Source: Intestinibacter bartlettii (GTDB taxonomy: Bacteria > Bacillota > Clostridia > Peptostreptococcales > Peptostreptococcaceae). From it: a stretch of DNA of 64,000 nt. The stretch is taken from the NCBI GenBank assembly GCA_025148965.1, contig CP102273.1, forward strand, positions 2,418,001-2,482,000, in the 5' to 3' direction. Of the stretch, positions 34,816-43,884 are shown one piece after another (positions within the stretch are counted from its first letter, which is position 1; each line of letters starts with the position of its first letter). Made by a program: the position numbers and the translations under genes. Below the pieces are notes generated by a model, which saw nothing but the letters and a program-made list of their open reading frames with translations, was not told where the DNA came from and ran no database searches.

Positions 34816-35739
34816 TTAACCTACCCTTCTAACTTTAATATTTTTTGTGTATTCTTCTACTTTCTTTAAGTTTCCTATTGCATTGCTTTCTGCAACATTT
34901 GCCCCTGTTGCTGATGCTCTTTTCAATGCCTTTTCTATATTATCAGGGTTTTCAAGCCATATACTTAAAAATCCTGCTAATGCTGAATCTCCTGCACATG
35001 CTGAACTCATAAGTTTTACCTTTTGCGCTGTAGCAAAGTATATATTTTCTCCATTATAGAAATAAGACCCCTTTTCTCCCATAGTTAAGAAAATATTTTG
35101 TGCTCCGCTTTTATATAAAAACTCTAGTACTTTTATAACATCTTCTTTATTTGTTATCTCAATCCCAAAGATATCTTTTATTTCTTCATCATTCGGTTTA
35201 ATTAAAAATGGTTTATATTTTAATAACTCTTTTAGTTTTGGTGAGCTTATATCTATGATTACTTTTGTTTCTTTTTCTTTACATATGTTTAAAATCTTAT
35301 CATAGTAATCTGGATCAATACCTGGTGGTAAACTTCCATTTATAGTTAAGTATTCTAAATCATTAAGATTTCTTAACACATTTAGCATTTCTTCTTGTTT
35401 ATCAGAATCTACAAATGATCCAGAATTAACAAATTTAAATTCACCTTCACCGTCATTTAGAAATATATTTATTCTTGTAATTTCATCCTCTATCATAGTT
35501 GGGATGATATTTATGCCTTTCTTTTTTGTTTCTTTTATTATATAGTCTCCTGAAAATCCTCCAAAAAAACCCATCACTGTTGAATCTAATCCAAAATATT
35601 TTAGTACAAAACTTACGTTTAATCCCTTTCCATTTGCCGAATATACTGTATCAAAAGTTCTGTTTACTTCTTTCCTTTTGATTCCCATTGTTGAAATATT
35701 CATATCTATAGCGGGGTTTGTTGTTAATGTATAAATCAT
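34816..35739 (-). CDS. 1-phosphofructokinase (PfkB family)
   Basis: A 307-residue kinase that would convert fructose 1-phosphate to the 1,6-bisphosphate. The start MIYTLTTNPAIDMN is characteristic of FruK/LacC-type enzymes; NGKGLNVSFVLKYFG binds substrate and the ATP motif MSSACAGDSALAGFLS carries the catalytic Asp. Here Ser-Ala-Cys replaces the more usual Ser-Val-Gly. The frame extends 20 codons upstream, but GGAGG before the ATG at 35739 marks the start. First gene of the operon with the PTS permease and aldolase. Confidence 0.9.
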   Translation of the reverse strand: MIYTLTTNPAIDMNISTMGIKRKEVNRTFDTVYSANGKGLNVSFVLKYFGLDSTVMGFFGGFSGDYIIKETKKKGINIIPTMIEDEITRINIFLNDGEGEFKFVNSGSFVDSDKQEEMLNVLRNLNDLEYLTINGSLPPGIDPDYYDKILNICKEKETKVIIDISSPKLKELLKYKPFLIKPNDEEIKDIFGIEITNKEDVIKVLEFLYKSGAQNIFLTMGEKGSYFYNGENIYFATAQKVKLMSSACAGDSALAGFLSIWLENPDNIEKALKRASATGANVAESNAIGNLKKVEEYTKNIKVRRVG

Positions 35740-35783
35740 TTTGATACCTCCCTTTGATATAAATAATTCTACACAAAAAAATA

Positions 35784-35930
35784 ATGAAAATCTTTTCAAA
35801 AATAGAAAACCATTTTCACTATTTTCATAAATTGATATATTAACTTTTGTTCTATTGTATTAATATTCCAATGTTTTTTATTTTAAATTTTTTATGAAAA
35901 TCTAAAACAAAAATTTTCATAAATTTTCAT
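35784..35930. promoter_or_regulatory. Cluster of ATTTTCAT/ATGAAAAT repeats upstream of the fructose operon
   Basis: The octamer occurs as ATTTTCAT at 35821, 35913 and 35923 and inverted as ATGAAAAT at 35784 and 35894; 35894-35901 and 35913-35920 form an inverted pair. The cluster lies between the RpiR-type regulator and the operon it probably controls, so it is a candidate operator region. Confidence 0.45.
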
Positions 35931-35955
35931 TTTTAATAATTAACAATATTTTTAT

Positions 35956-36720
35956 TTATTTTTTATTTATATAGTTATTTTCAGATTCTAATACCATATA
36001 GTCAATTATTACTCTAGATATTATGTAAAGTGGTAAGCGTGAACTAACTTCAAATTCTTTTATTGCAATATGTGAATGTTTATATGCAATCAATGATAAA
36101 TCTGTATATTGTAGTATTGATGCTATATTATTACAACAACATGTAACTACACATGCCCCACTTTCTTGTGCATTTTTAGCAGATTTAACCAATTCTTCTG
36201 TTTCTCCATTTAATGAAAATATAAATGCCATTTCATTTTTTTTCATTCCTTTAGTCTTTATTTTCATAATATTAGGATCCTTCAATGATACTACATTACA
36301 ATTTAAAAGTTGCAGTTTTAAAGTAAATTCATCGGCAACATATTCAGTAAGCCCTCTTGACAAAACATATATTCTCGATGATTTTTTAATATTTTCAATT
36401 ATTTTTAATACATTTGTTAAAGATATATTTTCAATCGAACTTCTTGCCTCGATTAATGACTTATTTATTATTTCCCCAATATTATGCACATTATTATTTT
36501 CATTTTTTGATGTCAATTTGTATCTAAGTTCATTAAATCCATTTATTCCACATTTCCTAATAGCCCTTGATACTGTTGCTGGCGATGAAAATGTTTCAAA
36601 TGCTATATCTACAATTGATAAATCCTGTAATATTTTTTGATTATTATTTATAAATTTTACAATCTCATACTCAGTTTTTGTTAATTTTTTTATAATATTT
36701 TCGTTTAAATTGATAATCAT
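35956..36720 (-). CDS. RpiR-family transcriptional regulator
   Basis: A 254-residue regulator with an N-terminal RpiR helix-turn-helix (about residues 1-75; IAFETFSSPATVSRAIRKCG) and a C-terminal SIS sugar-phosphate isomerase-like domain (about 105-235) for binding a phosphosugar. It is located directly upstream of the kinase-PTS-aldolase operon on the same strand, with clustered ATTTTCAT repeats between, so it most likely controls that operon in response to a sugar phosphate. GAGG precedes the ATG. Confidence 0.86.
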   Translation of the reverse strand: MIINLNENIIKKLTKTEYEIVKFINNNQKILQDLSIVDIAFETFSSPATVSRAIRKCGINGFNELRYKLTSKNENNNVHNIGEIINKSLIEARSSIENISLTNVLKIIENIKKSSRIYVLSRGLTEYVADEFTLKLQLLNCNVVSLKDPNIMKIKTKGMKKNEMAFIFSLNGETEELVKSAKNAQESGACVVTCCCNNIASILQYTDLSLIAYKHSHIAIKEFEVSSRLPLYIISRVIIDYMVLESENNYINKK

Positions 36721-36790
36721 ATCCTCACCCTATCATTATTTTATAATATATAACAGTATATAATATATTTTATTACTTTGAAACAATTAT

Positions 36791-36956
36791 AAAAATCTTT
36801 ATTTTTAAGTCCTTAAAGATACGTTTTTTTGAATTACTGCGCCAAGTTCTAAAACATATATACAGAATTTATACTCATCCACAATCTATAAATAAATATA
36901 ATTTACTATATGTTAAAAAAGGTATCTTTAATCTAAAGACTAAAGATACCTTTTTT
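36791..36956 (+). repeat. Dispersed palindromic element, copy A
   Basis: Most divergent copy of a family found four times in this window. Its central hairpin runs from AACATATATACAGAATTTATA (arm starting at 36853) to TATAATTTACTATATGTT (ending 36914). The 5' part CTTTATTTTTAAGTCCTTAA matches the other copies. It ends in a terminator (36915-36956). CTTAAAGATAC before the hairpin is complementary over ten bases to GTATCTTTAA in the terminator stem. Confidence 0.65.
36915..36956. terminator. Bidirectional terminator at the end of copy A
   Basis: AAAAAAGGTATCTTTA (36915-36930) pairs with TAAAGATACCTTTTTT (36941-36956). On the minus strand it ends the cytidylate-kinase-like gene. Confidence 0.85.
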
Positions 36957-36987
36957 CTAACACTATATCTATTCCTATTATGTAATA

Positions 36988-37596
36988 CTATTTTATCTCA
37001 TCTTTATAATGTCTCTTAACTGTTTCCAAAATTATTTCAACAGCTTCATCAATTGTTATCTTGCTAGTATTTATGCACAGGTCGAAGTCTCTCGCATCTG
37101 CCCATTTCATATTTGTGTAGAAATTATAAAAAGAAGTTCTTTCCTTGTCTATTTTCTTAACAGTTTTTGCGCTCTTCTTTTCTTCGATACCATGATTTTC
37201 AACTGCTCTTTCTCTTCTTGTTTCAAAATCTGCATGTATAAATACATCTATTGAGTCGAATTTATCTCTTAGTGCATAATTTGCTGCCCTACCAACGAAT
37301 ATGCATGATTGTTTTTGTGCTAAATCTTGAATTATATTAAATTGTTTTAAGAATAATTGGTGACCTAATGGTAATGATGACATTGTTTGATCATATGAGA
37401 AGTAACTCAATGATTTTATTGGTTTTTCATCGTATTTTTCAAAAAACTCTTGGCAATAACCACTTTCTTTGGCTGCTATTGTAAGTAATTCTTTGTCATA
37501 GCAAGGTATTCCTAGCGCTTTGGATAATTTTCTTCCGATTTCTCCTCCGCCGCTACCATATTCTCTACTTATTGTTATGATTAAATTTTTTTTCAT
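36988..37596 (-). CDS. Cytidylate-kinase-like P-loop protein
   Basis: A 202-residue nucleotide-binding protein of the cytidylate-kinase-like family (AAA_26). The P-loop is ITISREYGSGGGEIGRKLS; later come the LID-like Arg residues in HADFETRRERAVENH and the segment FYNFYTNMKWADARDFDLCI typical of the family. It is not the main CMP kinase, which is longer and more compact, and its substrate is unknown. AAAGGGG precedes the ATG. It is a single-gene transcript. Confidence 0.85.
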   Translation of the reverse strand: MKKNLIITISREYGSGGGEIGRKLSKALGIPCYDKELLTIAAKESGYCQEFFEKYDEKPIKSLSYFSYDQTMSSLPLGHQLFLKQFNIIQDLAQKQSCIFVGRAANYALRDKFDSIDVFIHADFETRRERAVENHGIEEKKSAKTVKKIDKERTSFYNFYTNMKWADARDFDLCINTSKITIDEAVEIILETVKRHYKDEIK

Positions 37597-37764
37597 AGTT
37601 AATACCCCTTTCTATAACTATCTATACTTTAATTATAGCAGAATTTCATTTCCAAAATAATGCAGATTTAAAAATTATTTATGTATACATTATAAAGAGT
37701 AATTTATTCTAAAAAACTTTCAATATATATTTCTTTGAAATTTAAAAATCATGATAACAGTATT

Positions 37765-38304
37765 TTATAAATATTTCTTTCTCAATTTATCAACAGAGCC
37801 ATTACATCCATTTCCAACTGCAACAAACTTCCACTCTGAGCCGTTTTTGACTAAGTCGGCAAAATGGAAAGCATCACATCCTGCCCCATTTTCAGCAAGT
37901 ACATATTTGCATATTTCTTTTCCTGTATCTCTGTTTACAACTCTTATGTATGCATCTTTTACGTCTGAAAAAGTCTTTTTACCAAGTCCAAAAAATTTAA
38001 ATATATTTGCATATAGAGCGATTTTTTGCACCCTTGAATCTAACTTGTCCAAATCTATGTATATAACCTCGTTGTCCCCTGCTCCACCACCGACTAAATC
38101 ATCTCCACTTAGTCTAACTGATTTATTTTTACTTTCTTTTATTCCAAAGTATACTGTTTCGATATGTTTGTCGTTTGAATCTAATAAATATGCAATTGTG
38201 TCTAAATCCATTCTAGTTATCCACCCTAAACCTACATCTAGATGTTTTAGTCCAACTTCTTTTTTTGTTAAATCAATAGTTTGTCCCTTGCTCAAATTAA
38301 TCAT
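37765..38304 (-). CDS. TerD-family stress protein
   Basis: A 179-residue protein of the TerD/CABP family: MINLSKGQTIDLTKKE starts it, DLDTIAYLLDSNDKH and RLSGDDLVGGGAGDNEVIYIDL hold the acidic Ca2+-binding positions, and FVAVGNGCNGSVDKL closes it. TerD proteins are linked with tellurite and general stress resistance and bind Ca2+. Usually several paralogues and a TerC are clustered; here it is alone. AGGAGGGG precedes the ATG. Confidence 0.9.
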   Translation of the reverse strand: MINLSKGQTIDLTKKEVGLKHLDVGLGWITRMDLDTIAYLLDSNDKHIETVYFGIKESKNKSVRLSGDDLVGGGAGDNEVIYIDLDKLDSRVQKIALYANIFKFFGLGKKTFSDVKDAYIRVVNRDTGKEICKYVLAENGAGCDAFHFADLVKNGSEWKFVAVGNGCNGSVDKLRKKYL

Positions 38305-38463
38305 AATACCCCTCCTAGCTTTTACTTGTAAATTAAATTTTTTTTACTTTTAAACTACCTTGTTCATATTAATATTCTTTTAAATTACTTATTAATTATA
38401 TTGTGTCATAGTTTTTTGTTTTATGAAACAAAAATTTCCTAAAATAGAGTATTTTACCCTAAT

Positions 38464-38478
38464 GCAACTGATAGTTGC
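38464..38478. promoter_or_regulatory. Dyad upstream of the membrane-anchored XRE gene
   Basis: GCAACTGATAGTTGC is a perfect 6-3-6 inverted repeat about 75 bases before the ATG, followed by a looser dyad (AGTAGTTGGTAGAAGTAACT). Such dyads are typical autoregulatory sites of XRE-type proteins. Confidence 0.45.
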
Positions 38479-38550
38479 GCAGTAGTTGGTAGAAGTAACT
38501 AGATATTTTTGATATATTTATATTAGAAAAAGGAAAGGAGATATTTACAA

Positions 38551-38898
38551 ATGGCATTAGGAGTACAATTTATAATTAGTGTAGTATTATACATTATTAT
38601 TTTGGCAATTTTTTTAGGATTACTTATACTTATTGTTCGCTGTCTTTTAAAATATCTAAAATCAACAGATGTTAGACACGAAAAAGCGATAATCAGAAAA
38701 TCTTTGGGTGAGGTATTAAAAGAAAATAGAATAAGATGTAAAATGACACAAGAATTCGTATCAGAATCAATCGGTGTAAGCAGACAAGCTGTTTCGAAAT
38801 GGGAAAATGGTGCCTCTGACCCAAGTACTTCAAATTTATTGGCACTTGCAAAATTGTATGGAATTTCTGCTGAAGATTTACTTAAAGAAGTTGAATAA
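38551..38898 (+). CDS. XRE-family helix-turn-helix protein with N-terminal membrane anchor
   Basis: A 115-residue protein. Residues 5-32 are one long hydrophobic helix (SVVLYIIILAIFLGLLILIV), followed by a basic linker and a complete XRE helix-turn-helix at about 50-110 (MTQEFVSESIGVSRQAVSKW, then NLLALAKLYGISAEDLL). The DNA-binding domain would face the cytoplasm tethered to the membrane. GGAAAGGAG precedes the ATG. No partner gene is adjacent. Confidence 0.85.
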   Translation: MALGVQFIISVVLYIIILAIFLGLLILIVRCLLKYLKSTDVRHEKAIIRKSLGEVLKENRIRCKMTQEFVSESIGVSRQAVSKWENGASDPSTSNLLALAKLYGISAEDLLKEVE

Positions 38899-38929
38899 AA
38901 TATCTTTATATTAAAAATGAATATATAGA

Positions 38930-38979
38930 TTAAAAGAGTATATCCCTAGCTACTTTGGCTGGAGATATACTCTTTTTAA
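38930..38979 (+). terminator. Terminator between the convergent XRE and GNAT genes
   Basis: AAAAGAGTATATC (38932-38944) pairs with GATATACTCTTTT (38963-38975), symmetrical enough to serve both strands. Confidence 0.85.
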
Positions 38980-38986
38980 GATTTTG

Positions 38987-39412
38987 CTATTTATAAACCA
39001 TAATATATTCTTCAAAACCTGAATCTTCGTTAATCTCTTCCGATAAAATTTCAAATCCCTTTTTAATATAAAAATCAACCGATTTTTGATTTTGTTTATA
39101 TACAGCTAATTTTAAATTATTAAATTTAGCATTTGCATACTCTATTAATTTTGAGCCAATCCCCTTTCCTTGCTCATTCGGTGATACAAATAATGCCCCT
39201 ATAAAGTCGTCGTTTAATATGCTTATAAAACCTTTAATTTCTTCCCCCTCTTCATAAACATAAGTTTTCGATTGTGGTATGTATATATCTTTTACTGCAT
39301 TGTAATTGTCTTGCCAGTATTTTTCTGGAATGAAGTCGTGTGCTTTTATTGTGCTTTCAAGCCAGATTTCCATAACTTTATCTATATCTTTTTGTTTTAG
39401 ATCTCTAATCAT
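38987..39412 (-). CDS. GNAT-family N-acetyltransferase
   Basis: A 141-residue acetyltransferase. The acetyl-CoA-binding motif A is VSPNEQGKGIGSKLIEYA and the C-terminal motif B is YKQNQKSVDFYIKKGFEI. It resembles the YjaB/ElaA-like subgroup that starts IRDLKQKDIDKVMEIWLES. The acceptor is unknown. AAGGAG precedes the ATG. Single gene. Confidence 0.88.
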   Translation of the reverse strand: MIRDLKQKDIDKVMEIWLESTIKAHDFIPEKYWQDNYNAVKDIYIPQSKTYVYEEGEEIKGFISILNDDFIGALFVSPNEQGKGIGSKLIEYANAKFNNLKLAVYKQNQKSVDFYIKKGFEILSEEINEDSGFEEYIMVYK

Positions 39413-39617
39413 ACTTTCTCCTTAATTGATATTTTTACTTATATTATATCATAACCTAAACCTCGTACTTTCCAATGAATTTTTTATATTTATAATTATA
39501 GAAAAATTTACTTATTTTGTTTAAAATACTAATTTTCAGTAAAGAATTAGATATACCTAAAGAGGTGCTATCCAAATAGAAAAATATTAGATATAATAAA
39601 TTAAAAATGATAACACC

Positions 39618-40322
39618 ATGATAATTCGTATGTTTGAGTATGGATTTAGAAAAGGAAAAGAAAATGCTGATTATGGTGGGGATAATATCAAAAGATTGTA
39701 TGTTCCAAAGCAGAAGGTGATTTTCTTTGAGGAAAATAAAAATATTGAAGATAGCTTAAAATTAATGATAGTTTTTGGAGATGAAAAAGAGTTTCTTTAT
39801 GAAGTTGATGTTATGAAATACTGGGAATACAATGACAAAGACCTTATTGAAAAAAAGATGTATCCATTGATTCCGCTACAACTATTTAACTTGAGAAAGA
39901 AATTAAATTATGCGAAAAAGAAAAATGATATAAATAAAATTAAAGAGTTATCTATAGTGGCTAGAAATTTAGCTGAAAAACTAGCTATTGAGTCAAAGGA
40001 GTTATTTGACCAAGATGAAATCCTCGGTGAAGATTTTCACAGTATGCTTTTAGCAATTCAAAATTTAATTGAATATCTAAATAGAAATTATATAGATGAT
40101 GAAAACTTAGAAAAAGAGGTGAATATCATGACTAAGAGTTTATATGATCCAGAAGTTGAAAAAAAGGGGATTGAAAAAGGAATTGAAAAAGGTATTGAGA
40201 AAAATCAAGTAGAGATAGTATTAAATATGTTAGGGGAAGGCCTTGATGAAGCAACTATTTCAAGATTCACTAAAATTGATATAGAAAGGGTTAGAGAAAT
40301 AATAAAAAAGCACCTTAATTAA
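39618..40322 (+). pseudogene. Rpn-family (PD-(D/E)XK nuclease/transposase) protein, 5'-truncated
   Basis: The 234 residues beginning MIIRMFEYGFRKGKENA match the middle and C-terminal parts of Rpn recombination-promoting nuclease family proteins, including the closing GIEKGIEKGIEK repeat. The N-terminal portion with the catalytic PD-(D/E)XK core is absent: no ribosome-binding site precedes 39618. A fragment in another frame (SKELDIPKEVLSK then stop, 39538-39579) looks like debris of the missing part. A remnant is more likely than a functional gene. Copy B of the dispersed element begins immediately after the stop. Confidence 0.65.
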
Positions 40323-40323
40323 T

Positions 40324-40493
40324 AAAGAAATCTTTAATTCTAAAGACCCTTAAAGATGTAGATTTCTTTGAAGCACATATACAGAAATTATACTTATCCA
40401 CAATTTTTAAATGAACTATAATTTCCTATGTGCTATAAATAACCACATCTCGAGATTCAGTTAATGAAACTCTAAGATGTGGTCTTTTTTTTA
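40324..40493 (+). repeat. Dispersed palindromic element, copy B
   Basis: A 5' stem (AAAGAAATCT, 40325-40334, against AGATTTCTTT, 40360-40369) is followed by the main hairpin between GCACATATACAGAAATTATA (from 40373) and TATAATTTCCTATGTGC (ending 40433). It then has a terminator, ACCACATCT / AGATGTGGT with eight T (40442-40492). It fills the space between the Rpn relic and nrdF. Confidence 0.75.
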
Positions 40494-40516
40494 TAATATA
40501 TATAAAACCCCTAAAT

Positions 40517-41500
40517 TTATATCTCCCTATCGAAAACAAAGTCACTATCTTGTAGCGATTCATACACTCCTTTTTGATATCCGTTACCTTTTGTTGAGAA
40601 GAAGTCGTGTGTTTTTGTTTCTGTGCTAAGTCCGTTTAGCACGATTGGGTTTACTGGGTCGACTTCGAGTCTGTTGTCGTATCCTAGGTTTTCCATTGCT
40701 CTGTTTGCGTTGTATTTTAGGAAATTTATGACTTCATCAGCTAACCCTGTTCCTTCGTATATTGTATTTGTGTAGTTTATTTCGTTTTCCATAAGTCTAT
40801 CGAATACGTCCATGACTTTTGATTTGTACTCTTTTTGTTCTTCTTTCGAAAAATCTTTGAATATCTCTTGTGCAAGAAGTCCGATGTATTTTCCGTGAAG
40901 TGATTCGTCTCTAAGTATTAGTGAAATTATCTCTCCACTTGCCATCATTTTTCCTTGTCCAGCTAAAAATAATGGGTAGAAAAATCCTGAGTAAAATAAA
41001 AAGCTTTCTAAAAATACTGATGTCGCCATCGACATATATAGACCATATCTGTCATCTGTATTTTCGTATTGGGCTAAAACTATTTCGGCTTTTTTCTGTA
41101 AAGTCGGCTCGCTTTCTATCCATTCAAATATCTCGTCTATTTCCGGCACTGTTAATAATGTTGTAAATATTGATGAATAGCTCTTTGCGTGGATTTCTTC
41201 CATAGTTCCCATAAATGAAAGTACGGCTTTTCGTTGAAGATTATCTGTCAAACTCATCATCGATGGTATTCCGTTGTTGGCTTGTTTTGTGTCTAAAAGT
41301 GTCAGTCCACCTAACACTTTTTTATAAAGATTTCTCTCCTCTGGCGAAAGTTCGCTCCATACTTTTACATCTTTTGACACTGATATTTCCTCTGGCAGCC
41401 AAAATTGTTTTACATTCTGATCCCAAAATGCCTGAGTGAAGTCGTCGTCCTCAACATTCCAGTTGACTGCTTTGTGTACGTTGTTTAATTTAAATGTCAT
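40517..41500 (-). CDS. nrdF: Class Ib ribonucleotide reductase, beta subunit
   Basis: A 327-residue radical-generating subunit. The dimetal ligands are seen in LTLLDTKQ (Asp), MGTMEEIHAKSY (Glu, His), VFLESFLFY (Glu) and LILRDESLHGKY (Glu, His), consistent with the NrdF type. It pairs with NrdE to make deoxyribonucleotides when class III is not enough, for instance under oxygen. GAGG precedes the ATG, 24 bases after the nrdE stop. No nrdI flavodoxin gene is next to it, although class Ib enzymes normally need NrdI for Mn cofactor assembly. Confidence 0.92.
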   Translation of the reverse strand: MTFKLNNVHKAVNWNVEDDDFTQAFWDQNVKQFWLPEEISVSKDVKVWSELSPEERNLYKKVLGGLTLLDTKQANNGIPSMMSLTDNLQRKAVLSFMGTMEEIHAKSYSSIFTTLLTVPEIDEIFEWIESEPTLQKKAEIVLAQYENTDDRYGLYMSMATSVFLESFLFYSGFFYPLFLAGQGKMMASGEIISLILRDESLHGKYIGLLAQEIFKDFSKEEQKEYKSKVMDVFDRLMENEINYTNTIYEGTGLADEVINFLKYNANRAMENLGYDNRLEVDPVNPIVLNGLSTETKTHDFFSTKGNGYQKGVYESLQDSDFVFDREI

Positions 41501-41524
41501 TTTATCACCTCTTTATGTTGAATC

Positions 41525-43621
41525 TTAAACTGAACACACTAGGCATTCATTATTTCTTTCCATCTTCGTTCTCGTATAATAAAGGCTTTTTAGTCCTTTT
41601 TTATGTGCATAAATGTAGTATCTTGCAATATCTCTTGTTGTTTTGTCGTCTGTTACAAATAGTGTTGTCGAAATTCCTTGGTCAATATGTCCTTGAATTA
41701 TCGCCACCATATCAATAAGGTCTAACATGTCTATTCTGTATGCTGATTGGTAGTAAAGCATGTTTTCATTAGTTAAAAACGGCATTGGGTAAATTGTTGT
41801 CGAATCGCCATAAGTTCTAACTTCTATTTGCTCAGTTATCGGCATAACGCTCGAAGTTGAGTTTTGAACATAACTTATACTTTGAGTCGGTGCGATTGCA
41901 GTTAAGTATGCATTGTATATCCCGTTATTTTTAACTTGTTGTAGTAATTCTGTCCAGTCTTCTTTTGTCGGAATGTTTATTCCTTCAAATAATTTTGATA
42001 CTTTTTCGCTAGTTGGCAAGAAATCTTTTGTGCAGTATTTTTTAAATAATTCACTTTCTGGCCCTTTTGCATATTCTGATTTTTCAAATCCGTTGAATGT
42101 TTCTCCTTTTTCAATTGCTATATTCATAGATGTTTTTATCGCGTAATATCTCATCATTGCGAAGAATACATCGGCAAATTCTCTACCTTCTTTTGATGTA
42201 TAGATTATATCTTCTCTGACTAAATATCCATGTAAATTCATCGCTCCTAGCCCGATTGAATGTGATGAGTCGTTTCCTTTTTTGATAGTAGGTACTTCTT
42301 CTATATTTGTATTGTCAGAAACATATGTCAAGGCTCTAATCGCTACATCTATCGTCTTTTCAATATCTTTATTATCCATAACATTGGCTATATTTAATGA
42401 ACCAAGGTTACAACTTATATCTTGTCCCCAATCGCTGACTTGACCATAACCTTTTATATCTGATGGCGTTTGGTATTGGAAAATCTCACAACATAAGTTC
42501 GACATTTTTATCATTCCGACATCTTTTAAAGTATGTTGTTCATTTGCGCTGTCGATAAATACGACATATGGGTATCCTGATTCTTGTTGAGTTTGTGCAA
42601 TCCTAGTTAGTAACTCCCTCGGATTGATTTCCTTTTTCTCAATCTCATCGTCATTAGCCAATTTATCGTACCACTCATCCATCTTGATTCCATCTAAATG
42701 AACACCGTATTTTTGATAAATTGAATGTGGATAAAATGCGTAACATTTTTCATTTTTCTCGGCAAGTTCCATAAATTTATCTGGGATTATCGCTCCTATT
42801 GAAAGTGTAGTCAGCCTTATTTTCTCATCAGCATTTATTTTTTTGCTGTCTAAAAGTGTTTCAAAATCAGGATGAAGTACATTTAAATAAACTGCCCCAG
42901 CGCCTTGTCTCGCTCCCATTTGGTTGAAATAGCTGAATGATTGCTCTAGTAATTTTGCAACACCCATAACTCCGCCGGCTGCTCCTTTTATTCCTTTAAT
43001 AGACTCGCCTGATGCTCTAAGTCTAGTCAGATTAAGCGCCACTCCACCGCCAATTTTAGACAAGTGGTTTGCAGATGAAACGGCATAAGATATACCTTCA
43101 CAACTATCTTCAACATTAACTAAAAAGCAAGATACCATCTTTCCACCTCTTGCCCTTCCTGCATTTAGGAAGGTCGGTGTTGCTGGTTGAAATTCTTGAT
43201 TTATTAGCTTCTCTGCAATATCCTTAGCAAGCTTAGGTTCCCCATTTCCAAGCGTCAATGCAACAATTAACACCTTATCCTCGTAATTTTCTAATATTTC
43301 CTCACCATCATTACTCTTAAGCGCATAATTTTGATAAAACTTGCTCGCACTCATATAAGACTGGAATTTAAAATTTTTCGCTCTTATAAAATCATATATT
43401 ACATCAATAACATACTGATCATACAAATCTAAAATTTCCTTTGAGTAGTAGTCATTTTCAACTAAATAATTTAATCTATCATTCAAATTGTCGAATTTCT
43501 TCATTTTGGGCTCTATGTAATCCTCTAAATATGATTTTAGAGCTTCTTTATCTTTATTAAGTTGATATTTTCCATTCTCATCCCTGATTATAACTTGGTT
43601 ATTTAACTCTATATAATTCAT
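41525..43621 (-). CDS. nrdE: Class Ib ribonucleotide reductase, alpha subunit
   Basis: A 698-residue catalytic subunit. Recognisable are ATPTFLNAGRARGGKMVSCF (active-site Cys), the radical-site region CNLGSLNIANVMD, PTQSISYVQNSTSSVMPI and the redox-active C-terminal pair in NNECLVCSV. No ATP-cone is present at the N-terminus, as expected for class Ib. AAAGGAG precedes the ATG. It is first in the nrdEF operon; two NrdR boxes overlap its promoter. Confidence 0.94.
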   Translation of the reverse strand: MNYIELNNQVIIRDENGKYQLNKDKEALKSYLEDYIEPKMKKFDNLNDRLNYLVENDYYSKEILDLYDQYVIDVIYDFIRAKNFKFQSYMSASKFYQNYALKSNDGEEILENYEDKVLIVALTLGNGEPKLAKDIAEKLINQEFQPATPTFLNAGRARGGKMVSCFLVNVEDSCEGISYAVSSANHLSKIGGGVALNLTRLRASGESIKGIKGAAGGVMGVAKLLEQSFSYFNQMGARQGAGAVYLNVLHPDFETLLDSKKINADEKIRLTTLSIGAIIPDKFMELAEKNEKCYAFYPHSIYQKYGVHLDGIKMDEWYDKLANDDEIEKKEINPRELLTRIAQTQQESGYPYVVFIDSANEQHTLKDVGMIKMSNLCCEIFQYQTPSDIKGYGQVSDWGQDISCNLGSLNIANVMDNKDIEKTIDVAIRALTYVSDNTNIEEVPTIKKGNDSSHSIGLGAMNLHGYLVREDIIYTSKEGREFADVFFAMMRYYAIKTSMNIAIEKGETFNGFEKSEYAKGPESELFKKYCTKDFLPTSEKVSKLFEGINIPTKEDWTELLQQVKNNGIYNAYLTAIAPTQSISYVQNSTSSVMPITEQIEVRTYGDSTTIYPMPFLTNENMLYYQSAYRIDMLDLIDMVAIIQGHIDQGISTTLFVTDDKTTRDIARYYIYAHKKGLKSLYYTRTKMERNNECLVCSV

Positions 43622-43791
43622 CGAATTTCTCCTTTATATCTTAGTTTATACTGTCAATTTATAATTTTGCTCAGAATAATCGCTTTACAATTATTTTGAG
43701 TTTAAAGTCTATATATTTATAATGTCCATTTATCATGTATACCCACATAATTTATTTTTAATTTATTTTTTGCATTTTTTCTAAAAATAAA

Positions 43792-43856
43792 ATACCATAT
43801 ATAGTATCAACTTATCTTTATATCTACTATATACTGTGCTTTTCATATTGTTTCAA
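43792..43856 (-). promoter_or_regulatory. nrdEF promoter with paired NrdR boxes
   Basis: Minus-strand TTGAAA (43856-43851), 17 bases, TATATA (43833-43828). Two sites resembling the NrdR consensus ACACWAYATATWGTGT (ATACCATATATAGTAT, 43792-43807, and CTACTATATACTGTGC, 43824-43839) start 32 bases apart, three helix turns, as usual for NrdR. One covers the -10 box. Confidence 0.65.
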
Positions 43857-43884
43857 TTTATATAAAATAACTTATAACAAATTT

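Noticed and set aside
37751-38353. Plus-strand ORF of 200 codons opposite TerD
   Set aside because: TerD on the other strand has clear family motifs and a ribosome-binding site; the opposite frame is Ser/Pro/Phe-rich, typical of antisense to a soluble protein.
36791-40493. T-box leader or known riboswitch in copies A and B of the dispersed element
   Set aside because: No T-box sequence (AGGGTGGNACCGCG) or other aptamer core is present, and copies lie at gene ends as often as before genes.
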